The position numbers were made by a program, and so were the translations under genes. DNA of 64,000 nucleotides from Bacteroidota bacterium (GTDB lineage: Bacteria; Bacteroidota; Bacteroidia; Chitinophagales; Chitinophagaceae): contig JAFAEM010000016.1 of the NCBI GenBank assembly GCA_023424015.1, positions 114,876 to 178,875 of the forward strand, in the 5' to 3' direction. The notes under the pieces are model-generated. The model saw nothing but the letters and a program-made list of their open reading frames with translations, searched no databases and was not told the DNA's origin. The first letter of the stretch is position 1; each line of letters starts with the position of its first letter. Of this stretch, positions 17,153 through 25,978 are shown in pieces.

Positions 17153-18004
17153 TTATTTCAGGTGTTTGCCAAAAAAATCTATGGTGCGTTGCCATGCAAG
17201 TTTAGCCGCAGTTTCATCGTAACGCGTCGGCGCAGTATCGTTATGAAATGCATGATTGACTTTTTCGTACAAGTATTGTTCATAAGTAACGCCAGCTTTT
17301 TTCAAAGCATCCTCGTAAGCGGCCATACCTGCGTTTATCCGTTCGTCCAGACCAGCATAATGCAGTTGAACTGCCGCTTTTATTTTTGGAACATCTTCCA
17401 GTTTTGCCTGCCTGCCATAGAATGCCACTGCGGCTTTGAGTTTAGATACGTGCACTGCGAGATTGTTGGCCATCGCTCCGCCCCAACAAAATCCCACACA
17501 GCCAAACTTGCCATTTGTATCCTGGCGTGATTCGAGATAGGGAAACGCATTCACAAAATTTTCGAGACTTTCCTCTGCTTTTAGCTGTTGAAATTTTGCT
17601 CGAGCTTCGTCATCATTTGCAGGAGTGCCACCCAGCGGTGAAAGCGCGTTAGGTGCGATCGCCAGGTAACCGGCGGATGCGGCGCGGCGGGCTACATCTT
17701 CGATATGGGCGTTCAGTCCGCGGTTTTCGTGGATCACAACCACAGCCGCGTATTTTTTTTCTTCTTTGGGCCGGGCTACATAGGCCTGCATATCTCCATT
17801 CACGCCGCGGTAACTGACCCGCTCTGTGAACAAATCCTGGTCTGATGTCATCGCTGCTTTCGCACCATTTACTTCTATAAATGGTAATATTGCGAGTGCG
17901 GCCGTCATGCTTCCGGTGATAACAGATAACCGCTGGAGAAATTCAGTTCTGGAAAGCGGTTTATGAGTATACTCATCGTACAGAGTGATAATACGCTGAT
18001 CCAT
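17153..18004 (-). CDS. Dienelactone hydrolase family protein
   Basis: 283 residues. An N-terminal stretch (about 26-43) is hydrophobic and may act as an export signal or anchor. The alpha/beta-hydrolase core shows the oxyanion region VVVIHENRGLN, the nucleophile elbow GFCWGG with Cys173, Asp220 in YAGLDERI and His251 in VNHAFHN. That is the Cys-Asp-His triad of carboxymethylenebutenolidase-type enzymes. The natural substrate in a soil bacterium is probably a lactone or ester other than dienelactone; this is not decidable here. Confidence 0.93.
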   Translation of the reverse strand: MDQRIITLYDEYTHKPLSRTEFLQRLSVITGSMTAALAILPFIEVNGAKAAMTSDQDLFTERVSYRGVNGDMQAYVARPKEEKKYAAVVVIHENRGLNAHIEDVARRAASAGYLAIAPNALSPLGGTPANDDEARAKFQQLKAEESLENFVNAFPYLESRQDTNGKFGCVGFCWGGAMANNLAVHVSKLKAAVAFYGRQAKLEDVPKIKAAVQLHYAGLDERINAGMAAYEDALKKAGVTYEQYLYEKVNHAFHNDTAPTRYDETAAKLAWQRTIDFFGKHLK

Positions 18005-18175
18005 ATCGCAGATTTTTGTTCTATGAAGTTAAGGATTCGATTGTTAAAAAAATTTACCAAAAGTTTTCACAACAATGAGCAATAAAGGGAATGTGTGCAA
18101 CCAGGTGGCATATGAATAGCTCATATTTGTAGTGGAAATGATTCCTGCTATTTGAAAACTATTAAATTAATTTAC

Positions 18176-19564
18176 ATGAAACACCTTCCCGCGATAATCA
18201 GCCTCACAGTGTCTATGCTGTTGATGGGCTCATTGAAGAATACCGCATCGGCGCAAAGAGTGGGTGTGAGTATTTCTTATCAAACTTTTTATGATGAACT
18301 GAGTCCTTATGGACGCTGGATCGATTACCCTGAATACGGGTACGTTTGGGCGCCTGACATGGGCCCCGATTTTCAGCCCTACAGCACAGGTGGGCACTGG
18401 GTGTGGTCGGATGAGTATGAATGGATGTGGGTCTCGAATTATTCCTGGGGCTGGGCGCCATTTCACTACGGCCGTTGGTTTCATGATCCTTTTTACGGCT
18501 GGATGTGGGTGCCTGGGTATGAGTGGTCGCCAGCATGGGTAACCTGGAGAACCGGCGGTGATTATTATGGCTGGGCCCCGATAAGACCTGGTATAAATAT
18601 CAGTATTGGCTTTGGCAGTTACTATCCGCCATCAAATTACTGGTGTTTTGCCCCCCGACGCTATATTTCTTCAAGGAATATTCATAACTACTATATCGAC
18701 AGGAGCCGCAATACCACGATCATTAACAATACTACCATCATCAACAATTACGGCAATCGGAACAATGTTTTCATAAATGGTCCGCGCCGCAACGACGCAG
18801 AACGTTATGCAGGTAGCATCAGGCCGGTAAGGTTCAGAGAGACAGACAGACCTGGTGGAAGAAATTTTCGTAATAACCAGGTGAGTGTATACCGGCCGCA
18901 GGTTCAACGTGAAAGCAACCGTGATATCGCTCCGAGGAATTTTGACAGGTATGACAGGAATGATCGCAACAATGGACAAGTGAACAGACGAAACGTATTC
19001 GACAGGGGACAGGCTCGCGAGCAAAATACAAATCGCGATGTGATAAGACCTCAGGTTGAGAATCGTCAAAATCAGAGCGATCCGCAGGTTAACAGGAGGA
19101 ATGTGTTCGACAGGAGTAATAATGACCGCCCGTCGAATAACTCAACCAGGGAATCGGGAAGAGAGTACAGGCGACAATCACCTCAGGCTGGGAATGAAAG
19201 CCCCAATAATAGGAGAAATGTGTTTGACAGGGGACAGAACAGGCGGGCGAACGATGATCCTGCTGCAACAAGTCCCCGTCGGGTACAGCCTCCTAACAAT
19301 AGCAATCGCCGAAATGTTGATGTGCAAAGAGAGGAGCGTAGTAACCGTCCAGAGCGGCGCAATGTATTTGACAGAGGCAACGGCGGTTCCAACACTCCGG
19401 CCCGCCAGCAAAGGGAGATAAGGCAGGAGAGCCGGCCGCAACGACAAATCGAGCGTCAGTCGCAACCGCAACGCAGAATTGAATCTCGAAGCAACGATAA
19501 CAGGAGCCAGGGTCAAAGACCAAATGGCAACGGCGGCCGCAGGTCGGAAAGGCGTGGTGGTTAA
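18176..19564 (+). CDS. Secreted tryptophan-rich (DUF6600/YXWGXW-like) protein with RRNVFDRG repeats
   Basis: 462 residues from the ATG at 18176 (a TTG at 18152 would add 8). A signal peptide ends near NTASAQ. Residues about 35-150 are rich in Trp, Tyr and Gly, with recurring blocks such as YGRWIDYPEYGYVWAP, YSWGWAPFHYGRWF and YYGWAP, as in DUF6600/WxxGxW proteins. The remainder is Arg/Asn-rich, low-complexity and basic. Its motif RRNVFDR occurs at 271-277, 307-313, 346-352 and 394-400, with a decayed copy at 378-382. A periplasmic or surface, possibly polyanion-binding, role is a guess. A strong terminator follows. Confidence 0.85.
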   Translation: MKHLPAIISLTVSMLLMGSLKNTASAQRVGVSISYQTFYDELSPYGRWIDYPEYGYVWAPDMGPDFQPYSTGGHWVWSDEYEWMWVSNYSWGWAPFHYGRWFHDPFYGWMWVPGYEWSPAWVTWRTGGDYYGWAPIRPGINISIGFGSYYPPSNYWCFAPRRYISSRNIHNYYIDRSRNTTIINNTTIINNYGNRNNVFINGPRRNDAERYAGSIRPVRFRETDRPGGRNFRNNQVSVYRPQVQRESNRDIAPRNFDRYDRNDRNNGQVNRRNVFDRGQAREQNTNRDVIRPQVENRQNQSDPQVNRRNVFDRSNNDRPSNNSTRESGREYRRQSPQAGNESPNNRRNVFDRGQNRRANDDPAATSPRRVQPPNNSNRRNVDVQREERSNRPERRNVFDRGNGGSNTPARQQREIRQESRPQRQIERQSQPQRRIESRSNDNRSQGQRPNGNGGRRSERRGG

Positions 19565-19607
19565 CAAATGAGATATCACTTTTTACAATAGGATCAAAAC
19601 GAATTCA

Positions 19608-19648
19608 AATCCGGTCTGCAGCCCAACCTGCAGGCCGGATTTTATTTT
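19608..19648 (+). terminator. Rho-independent terminator after the WxxGxW/RRNVFDRG gene
   Basis: A 14-bp stem with one G-T pair (19608-19621 with 19628-19641) and the 6-base loop CCCAAC is followed by TTATTTT. It lies 44 bases after the stop. Confidence 0.85.
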
Positions 19649-19723
19649 GGGGGTCTGGTTGTCGGTTGTCGGATCCGGCCGATTCCTGCAGGTTTAATAT
19701 CTTAGCCACTTAATCCCTGCGTA

Positions 19724-21478
19724 TTGAAAATACTATGGACTTATCTTAAGCCCCATCGGGGACTGATCATACTTTCTTTGTCGCTGGCAGGACTGGCACA
19801 ATTACTCACGCTTATTGATCCTATCATATTTGGTAAGATCATCGATGACTATGCAACTAATCCAGGTGATAAAACCGAGAAGGAGCTGGTGAGCGGTGTT
19901 ACATTCTGGTTGCTGGTAGCCGTTGGTATTGCTCTCGCGGCGCGCTTTTGTAAAACCCTTCAGGACTACGTTATGCGACTCGTGGTGCAGAAGTTTGGCA
20001 TGCAGATATTCAATGACGGACTGAAGCAGACCCTCCGGCTGTCTTTTGAGGAATTTGAAGGGCAGCGAAGTGGTGAAACATTATCTGTGTTGCAGAAAGT
20101 GCGGACAGACACTGAAAGGTTTATCAATTCCTTTATTAATATTCTTTTTTCATCTGTCATTGGGATTGGGTTTCTTATATGGTATGCCATTACAAAGCAC
20201 TGGCTTTTGATCCCGGTGTTTATCATTGGCGTGGTTGTACTGGGTGGTTTGACAGGTTTGCTCAGTAAAAAGATAAAAACGCTACAGCGTTCTATCAACA
20301 GGGAAACCAACCAGATGTCGGGTGCCATTACCGAATCTTTAAGAAATATTGAACTCGTGAAAAGTCTTGGGCTCACTTATCCCGAGATCAGGCGTTTGCG
20401 GGAGCAAACAAAGAAGATCTTTGATTTGGAAATGATGAAAGTGAAAAAAGTGAGGACGCTTTCATTTTTACAAAGTTCGGCACTGACTGTACTCCGGCAA
20501 TCCATACTCTTTATTTTATTATGGCTGATTTTCAGGGATGTGCTTTCTACCGGTGAACTAATTAGTATGCAATTCATTTCCACCACCATCTTTGGACCGT
20601 TGCAAGACCTGGGGAATATTATTTTGTCATACCGGGAAGCCGAAGCGTCTCTGCGCAATTTTGATAAGTTAATGAAACAACCGATAGAAACCCGGCCTGA
20701 AGAGCCTGTTGAACTCGGGCTGCTGGAAACCCTCCGCTTTGATAATGTAGTGTTTCGTCATAAGACTGCCAATCACAATGCGATCGACAATATTTCCTTT
20801 AGTGTAAAGAACGGTGAAACAATTGCTTTTGTAGGACCCTCGGGATCTGGTAAATCAACTCTGGTGAAATTGCTGGTAGGTTTATATCGACCTGTGAGCG
20901 GATCCATCTCTTTCAATAATATTCCGGCAACAGATATCCGGTATAATGAATTGCGCCGGCAGATCGGGTTTGTGACGCAGGATACGCAACTATTTTTCGG
21001 GACGATCAGGGACAACCTGTTGTTTGTAAAATCTTCGGCTACCGATGAAGAAATGCTTGATGCGCTTCATAAAGCATCCTGCGACGGCTTGTTGGCCCGT
21101 TCAGGCAGGGGCCTGGATACAATGCTGGGAGAAAGCGGATTAAAATTATCGGGCGGAGAGCGACAAAGGATCGCCATTGCCCGTGCATTATTAAGAAACC
21201 CGGGCCTCATGATCTTTGATGAAGCGACATCAGCGCTCGACTCACTCACCGAAGAGGCCATCACAGAAACGATAAAGGATATTTCAACCCGACATGATCC
21301 AATCGTGATCATGATCGCGCACCGGCTTTCGACGATCATGCATGCCGATGTGATTTATGTATTGGAAAAAGGTAACATCGCGGAGGCGGGAACACATAGC
21401 GAATTGGTAGAAAAGCGTGGTTTGTATTATGCCATGTGGCGCCAGCAGATTGGGGAAAGGAGGGATGTGCAGGTTTGA
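19724..21478 (+). CDS. ABC exporter, fused membrane and ATPase domains (ABCB type)
   Basis: 584 residues from a TTG start (MKILWTYLKPHRG is the usual beginning; no ATG is nearby in frame). The N-terminal half holds six membrane helices of the type I exporter fold. The ATPase half has Walker A GPSGSGKST, Q-loop QIGFVTQDTQLFFGTIRDNL, signature LSGGERQRIAIARALL, Walker B LMIFDEATSALD and the switch His in IAHRLST. It works as a homodimer or heterodimer in the inner membrane to export a lipid, peptide or drug; no partner is adjacent. TATCTTAG about 25 bases upstream may be the -7 box. Confidence 0.94.
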   Translation: MKILWTYLKPHRGLIILSLSLAGLAQLLTLIDPIIFGKIIDDYATNPGDKTEKELVSGVTFWLLVAVGIALAARFCKTLQDYVMRLVVQKFGMQIFNDGLKQTLRLSFEEFEGQRSGETLSVLQKVRTDTERFINSFINILFSSVIGIGFLIWYAITKHWLLIPVFIIGVVVLGGLTGLLSKKIKTLQRSINRETNQMSGAITESLRNIELVKSLGLTYPEIRRLREQTKKIFDLEMMKVKKVRTLSFLQSSALTVLRQSILFILLWLIFRDVLSTGELISMQFISTTIFGPLQDLGNIILSYREAEASLRNFDKLMKQPIETRPEEPVELGLLETLRFDNVVFRHKTANHNAIDNISFSVKNGETIAFVGPSGSGKSTLVKLLVGLYRPVSGSISFNNIPATDIRYNELRRQIGFVTQDTQLFFGTIRDNLLFVKSSATDEEMLDALHKASCDGLLARSGRGLDTMLGESGLKLSGGERQRIAIARALLRNPGLMIFDEATSALDSLTEEAITETIKDISTRHDPIVIMIAHRLSTIMHADVIYVLEKGNIAEAGTHSELVEKRGLYYAMWRQQIGERRDVQV

Positions 21479-21940
21479 ATGAGGAAGGTTGACGGATAGA
21501 TTAAGATAAAGCGATTAAGGGTTAATCAGGGCACAATATTTTTCCGGTGGGGCTTTAATTGATATCAGACACTTAAAGTATCTGACATCTAGTAGCTCTA
21601 AATCTTAAGAAGACAATGGGTAAAAAACTTATTTTTTCGTTTTTTTATCCGGCCTCTGGTTTTACGCCCCTTCAGATACTTAATGCTTCTGACATCTAGT
21701 AACCCAAATCCTGCAGAAAACAATGGGTAAAAAACGGGATTACAACGTTTTTTTATCATTTTGCCCAACTGCCTAATACTTATCTTTCATCATTTGCCAA
21801 AAAAATTCTATTTAACCAAGGCAACAAAATAAATCTGTTGATCAATGTATTGCATCCCAGATTTCAACCAGTCCATCATTTATCTTTATACAAATAAAAA
21901 TCGGCCGCTTATTTGCTAAATAATGGTAGCAATACTTTGT
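21479..21940. other. Gene-free region holding a long direct repeat
   Basis: 460 bases without a convincing reading frame, between the ABC exporter and a small lipoprotein gene. The main structure is the pair of about 84-bp direct repeats described at 21566-21757. TATCTTTA at 21881-21888 (one mismatch to TAnnTTTG) may be the promoter of the lipoprotein gene. Confidence 0.6.
21566..21757. repeat. Two ~84-bp direct repeats, 107 bp apart, each ending in a T-rich hairpin
   Basis: Copy 1 is 21566-21649 and copy 2 is 21673-21757. Shared blocks are CAGAYACTTAA, TCTGACATCTAGTA, ACAATGGGTAAAAAAC and CGTTTTTTTATC. Copy 1 opens with a near-perfect palindrome (CAGACACTT/AAGTATCTG). In both copies TAAAAAAC pairs with GTTTTTTTA to form a terminator-like hairpin. 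They could be tandem small-RNA genes, tandem terminators or regulator sites; sequence alone does not decide. Confidence 0.7.
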
Positions 21941-22435
21941 ATGAAGCAATTAACCATTCTATTTACGCTTGCATCGTTCCTCGTCGCATGCAATAACGCG
22001 ACAGAGCCGGAAACGAAGAATGAGACCGCCGGCGCCGACTCCTTCCCACCTGCGACACACAATATACCAGCCACCCCGAAAGACACCGTGCCACAGAATA
22101 TCCAGATCGACAGCGTTATTCATCTTTCTTTTGCACCTGGCACCTATTCAGTCAGCGTTAAAGGTCATCTCGACAAACGGGGCGACCCTGTCATTTGCCT
22201 GTTACCAATTGTTGGTGGTAAGAACCTGACGGCTTCGGTGGTGCCGGAAAATAAAAATGCAACGATACGTTTTAGCCATATCTATTTACCTGACGGTACA
22301 TCAGATGGGCCCTTCGGTCCGACACTAAAGTATAAGCTTCAGCAACAAGGGCTTTACAAACTTTATATTAATGCAAATAAAATGGCCGGCGATCCTGCCA
22401 GCACTGATTTTATTCTGACGGTTAATGTGGAGTGA
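21941..22435 (+). CDS. Small lipoprotein of unknown function
   Basis: 164 residues from the ATG at 21941 (an earlier ATG at 21923 adds six residues ahead of a normal signal sequence). MKQLTILFTLASFLVAC is a lipoprotein signal with the lipobox Cys at residue 17, followed by a Glu/Thr/Pro-rich linker. The folded part has beta-type segments such as GTYSVSVKGHLDKRGDPV and GLYKLYINANKMAGD, suggesting a small beta-sandwich. No family recognised. It ends 2 bases from the convergent GH97 gene. Confidence 0.8.
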   Translation: MKQLTILFTLASFLVACNNATEPETKNETAGADSFPPATHNIPATPKDTVPQNIQIDSVIHLSFAPGTYSVSVKGHLDKRGDPVICLLPIVGGKNLTASVVPENKNATIRFSHIYLPDGTSDGPFGPTLKYKLQQQGLYKLYINANKMAGDPASTDFILTVNVE

Positions 22436-22437
22436 AT

Positions 22438-24411
22438 CTATTTTTCTTTCTGTAATCGCATTATAAAACCTCCACCCGGCGCCATTTTTACAGGAATCTT
22501 ATCTGACTTTGATACTTTACGTTTCGAAAGTTTATAATCGGAAGCATAACGGTCTGCGTTAACACCATCTTCCAGCAAAGTAGCCTGGTAATTTCCAATT
22601 TCTAAAAAAGGCAGTTCCACCGATAGTTCACGTGGTGACCAGTCGCACATAGCACCAATAAACCAATCGTCTCCTTTTTTCCTGGCCGTGATAATATAAT
22701 CACCCAGTTTTGCATCGATCACGATCGTTGTATCCCAGACTGTGGGAATACTCCCCACCAATTTCATAAATTCTGGTTCGAGCAGCCCTTGCGAGGGATT
22801 GCCGGAGAATATCTGGATCGGGCTTTCATAAACAATAAACATCGCTGACTGGTGACAGCGTGTTCCCATGGCCATCACTTTGTCCCCGATCGGGCGGAAA
22901 GTCTTTGCTGTTGCATTGTCGAGTATGCCAGGTTCATAATCCATGGGACCCGATACCATACGGATAAAAGGGAGCAGCAGGTTATGTTCTGGTGTTGCTT
23001 TTTCACTCCAGATATTATACTCCGAACCCAGCACACCTTCCCGCGTCATAGCATGTGGATAAGTGCGATTGAAGCCAGCCGGTTTATAAGCACCGTGGAA
23101 CATGATCATTATCTTATGTTGTGCCGCTGCTTCAGCGATCCTGTCATAGAAATTAACCATAAGCTGGTCGTCGCGATCCATAAAATCGGTCATGATAAAA
23201 TCAACACCCCACTTATTAAACTGCTCAAGAGCCGGCTCCAATTGACGTTCCAATGTCATAGCCAGTGTCCACATGCTAAGACGAATATTTTTCTGTTTCG
23301 CATAGGCCGCGATCTCATCCATATTGATCTCGGGATTGATCTTAAAGAGGTCCTTATAATCACTCCAGCCAGCATCCATCATGATACGTTCGAAACCGAA
23401 TTTCTGAGCAAAGTCAATATAATATTTATAGGTATCAGTGTTAACACCTGATTTAAATGGAACATTGAAAAGATTAACCCCAATGATCCATTCATCTGTG
23501 CCTTTCCCAGGCTGTATCCAGGAATGATCATTTAATCTGGAAGGGGAAGCCAGCCGATACACCAGATCGTTAGCCGGAAGTTCTTTATCGTTGGCGGCGA
23601 TGATCATTACCCGCCATGGGAAGCTGCGTGTTCCTTTCGTGGCGGCAATATAATCGGCACGTTTTGTTACAATCGCTTGTGGAAATTCACCTTCCGCCAC
23701 CGTTTCCTCAATTGGAAATGGCGCAAAACGTCCTGTCAGGGTTTTGTTGTTATTACCCATAATAAACATCCCGGGATAATCATGCAGATCCGATTCGGTG
23801 ATAACGAGCTTGGGTCCCTGCGTTGATGCTAGCAGGATAGGGGTAAAACAAAGGTTGCCATTTGAAAGGCTGTCCAGGGGTTTGACCTGGTAAGGCTCTT
23901 CAAAACTTGTATGAAAAATATCCGCGTTCTCTCGTTTTACTACCTCGGGGAAGTATACAGTATGATTCTCCGGAAAGCTATACTCAGCAGTTTCTTCTTT
24001 TATAATAATGCTGTCTGAGAGGTGTGTAAGAAACCGATAAGCAAGTCCATCATTATACACCCTGAATACCAGACTGATCGGCTGCCTGAATCGAATGGTC
24101 AGTTCATTATAGATGTCGGGAATGGTTATACTTTTTTCAGGAACAGGCGATTCGAAATAGGAATGATTTCGCCGTGTGGAAATTTTTCTGAATGATAATT
24201 TCCCGGTAAGTGCAGTACCGTCAGCCAGGGTAAGGTTTATTATGGAAGGAGCGAGTAAAAGCTTTTCATTATAAAAAACCGAATAAAAGACTTTGTCTGT
24301 TGCTTCTACTACCACTTTGATCCTGCCATCCGGGGAACTGATCTCTCTCTTACCGGCTGCCTCGCAGAACTGGCAGACAAAGATGGCGAGAGCGAAGCAA
24401 AGCTTTTTCAT
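22438..24411 (-). CDS. Glycoside hydrolase family 97
   Basis: 657 residues from the ATG at 24411 (a TTG at 24417 is possible). A signal peptide ends near CEAAGKRE, so the enzyme is periplasmic or exported. An N-terminal beta-sandwich (SSPDGRIKVVVEATDK onward) is followed by a TIM barrel and a C-terminal beta domain. Asp409 in IMTDFMDRDDQ aligns by motif with the nucleophile of retaining GH97 alpha-galactosidases, and TREGVLGSEYN supplies the likely acid/base Glu. Alpha-galactosidase activity is therefore favoured over the inverting SusB-type alpha-glucosidase, by inference. No SusC/D is adjacent; an MFS gene lies upstream. Confidence 0.93.
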   Translation of the reverse strand: MKKLCFALAIFVCQFCEAAGKREISSPDGRIKVVVEATDKVFYSVFYNEKLLLAPSIINLTLADGTALTGKLSFRKISTRRNHSYFESPVPEKSITIPDIYNELTIRFRQPISLVFRVYNDGLAYRFLTHLSDSIIIKEETAEYSFPENHTVYFPEVVKRENADIFHTSFEEPYQVKPLDSLSNGNLCFTPILLASTQGPKLVITESDLHDYPGMFIMGNNNKTLTGRFAPFPIEETVAEGEFPQAIVTKRADYIAATKGTRSFPWRVMIIAANDKELPANDLVYRLASPSRLNDHSWIQPGKGTDEWIIGVNLFNVPFKSGVNTDTYKYYIDFAQKFGFERIMMDAGWSDYKDLFKINPEINMDEIAAYAKQKNIRLSMWTLAMTLERQLEPALEQFNKWGVDFIMTDFMDRDDQLMVNFYDRIAEAAAQHKIMIMFHGAYKPAGFNRTYPHAMTREGVLGSEYNIWSEKATPEHNLLLPFIRMVSGPMDYEPGILDNATAKTFRPIGDKVMAMGTRCHQSAMFIVYESPIQIFSGNPSQGLLEPEFMKLVGSIPTVWDTTIVIDAKLGDYIITARKKGDDWFIGAMCDWSPRELSVELPFLEIGNYQATLLEDGVNADRYASDYKLSKRKVSKSDKIPVKMAPGGGFIMRLQKEK

Positions 24412-24510
24412 CGACAATTATTTTTGTTGATGAAAGTAACGAATGTTTTGACAACGATTTTAAGAATATAGTCCTCAGCGAATAGCGTCCAGGCAGGATG
24501 AATTACTTGT

Positions 24511-25767
24511 TTAATCCAGCACTTTTATCTTAGGTACCATTATGCTTATACTGATTCCCAGCAACCCGATGACGGCAAAGGAATATCGAAGGCTGAGGAG
24601 TTCAGCTACATAACCGATCAGCGGTGGGCCGATAAGGAAGCCAAGAAAGCTGATGCTGGAAACCGAAGCGAGCGCAATACCCGCGGGAATCTTTGTCTGC
24701 CTTCCTGCGGCACTGTATACCATCGGTACGATCGATGATACACCAAATCCAACAACCAAAAATCCAATGGTAGCAGTGATGATATAGGGGAATAATACCG
24801 CGATGAGCAGACCTGACGAGATCATTACGCCACTGGTGCGCAGCATTTTTTTTCGGCCAAACTTCGCGATCATCCTGTCGCCTATAAATCGTCCTGATGC
24901 CATCGCGATCATAAAACTCAGGTAACCCAAAGCAATGAGCGATGCGGGCACTTTTACTACGTCCTGGAAGTACACACCACTCCAGTCAAACATGGCTCCC
25001 TCGCTGGCCATGCTCACAAAGCCAATAATACCCAATTGGGCCAGCGCTGCATCGGGCCTGGAAAAGAAAGGCCTTTTTTCGATAGCCGCCGATGATCTGC
25101 CCCATTGAAGGTATCGCTGGCAAATCGTGACAACAATAAAAATAAACGTGGCGATGATCCAGAAATGGGGATACGGGGAAATCTTCAATGACATCATGAG
25201 GAGGCTGATAGCAGCACCGGCGAATCCTGCAAGGCTCCATACCCCGTGAAATGAAGTCATGATGGGACGGCCATAAAGTTTTTCAGCACGGATAGCCTGT
25301 GTGTTAACAGAGATATTGCACATATTGCCGCAAACACCAAACAAAAAAAGACCCAGGGCGAGATGCCAGGGCTGTGTCGCCAGACCAAGATTGGTAAGAC
25401 AAAAAGCATATAGAAAAGCGCAGATTCTCAACACTTTCTTACTACCATAATGGGTGACCAGCCTTCCCGAAAAGGGCATAGCGGTAAGTTGGCCCGCGGG
25501 CAGAAGGAGCAGGATGGTTCCCAATGCTGCATCAGAAAGTCCGAGCGCGGTTTTTGTATCCGGTATGCGACTGGCCCAGGTGGCAAAACTGAGTCCCTGG
25601 CAGAAAAAAAAGGCTGAAACCGCGGCACGTATCTGCCGTTTAGAATAAGTAGTTGCCGACGTGTCGGGTGATGGTTGATTGCTGGACGACAAAGGTCTTG
25701 CAGTATTAAATCTTGTGGAAAGGTAGGTTAATTGGGAAAATGCAGCATCAGTTTCTACTTGTGTCAT
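24511..25767 (-). CDS. MFS transporter (YbjJ-like)
   Basis: 418 residues with about 12 membrane segments after a hydrophilic N-terminal tail of about 45 residues. Recognisable parts are FFCQGLSFATWASRIPDTK, SDAALGTILLLLPAGQL, the loop GRLVTHYGSKKVL and the second-half loop DRMIAKFGRKKML. The RIPDTK motif and overall layout resemble the YbjJ-like MFS subgroup. Substrate unknown; the nearby GH97 suggests a sugar, but that is only context. Confidence 0.9.
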   Translation of the reverse strand: MTQVETDAAFSQLTYLSTRFNTARPLSSSNQPSPDTSATTYSKRQIRAAVSAFFFCQGLSFATWASRIPDTKTALGLSDAALGTILLLLPAGQLTAMPFSGRLVTHYGSKKVLRICAFLYAFCLTNLGLATQPWHLALGLFLFGVCGNMCNISVNTQAIRAEKLYGRPIMTSFHGVWSLAGFAGAAISLLMMSLKISPYPHFWIIATFIFIVVTICQRYLQWGRSSAAIEKRPFFSRPDAALAQLGIIGFVSMASEGAMFDWSGVYFQDVVKVPASLIALGYLSFMIAMASGRFIGDRMIAKFGRKKMLRTSGVMISSGLLIAVLFPYIITATIGFLVVGFGVSSIVPMVYSAAGRQTKIPAGIALASVSSISFLGFLIGPPLIGYVAELLSLRYSFAVIGLLGISISIMVPKIKVLD

Positions 25768-25799
25768 GGCAACTTTAAACTAACGCATAATAAAGCCGT

Positions 25800-25887
25800 G
25801 AGCTATGCGCTGCGAGCTACTAGCTTTGGGCCGATAGCTGCAATAGTACAATCGAGGGCGCGCAGCTCGAAGCTCATGGCTCGAAAC
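25800..25887. repeat. Decayed heptamer repeats (GCTGCGA type) in inverted arrangement
   Basis: The left block 25800-25841 divides into six 7-bp units resembling GAGCTGC. The right block 25860-25887 contains about four units in the opposite orientation (GCTTCGA, GCCATGA and similar on the minus strand). The two blocks face each other across 18 bases and could pair imperfectly. The array lies between the MFS gene and the aldo/keto reductase, and is a different family from the CTGGATR arrays. Confidence 0.6.
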
Positions 25888-25978
25888 TGATTTAGTAGCG
25901 TCAGGATATTGTAGACTTAACACTAGCACCCAATGCTTTAAGGTTGTTAGAGCCAGAAGCCGTGAAGCAGTTTAGCAA

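Noticed and set aside
18671..19579. Long antisense frames within the RRNVFDRG gene
   Set aside because: They are by-products of the Arg/Asn-rich codon usage on the other strand; the plus-strand frame has signal peptide, repeats and terminator.
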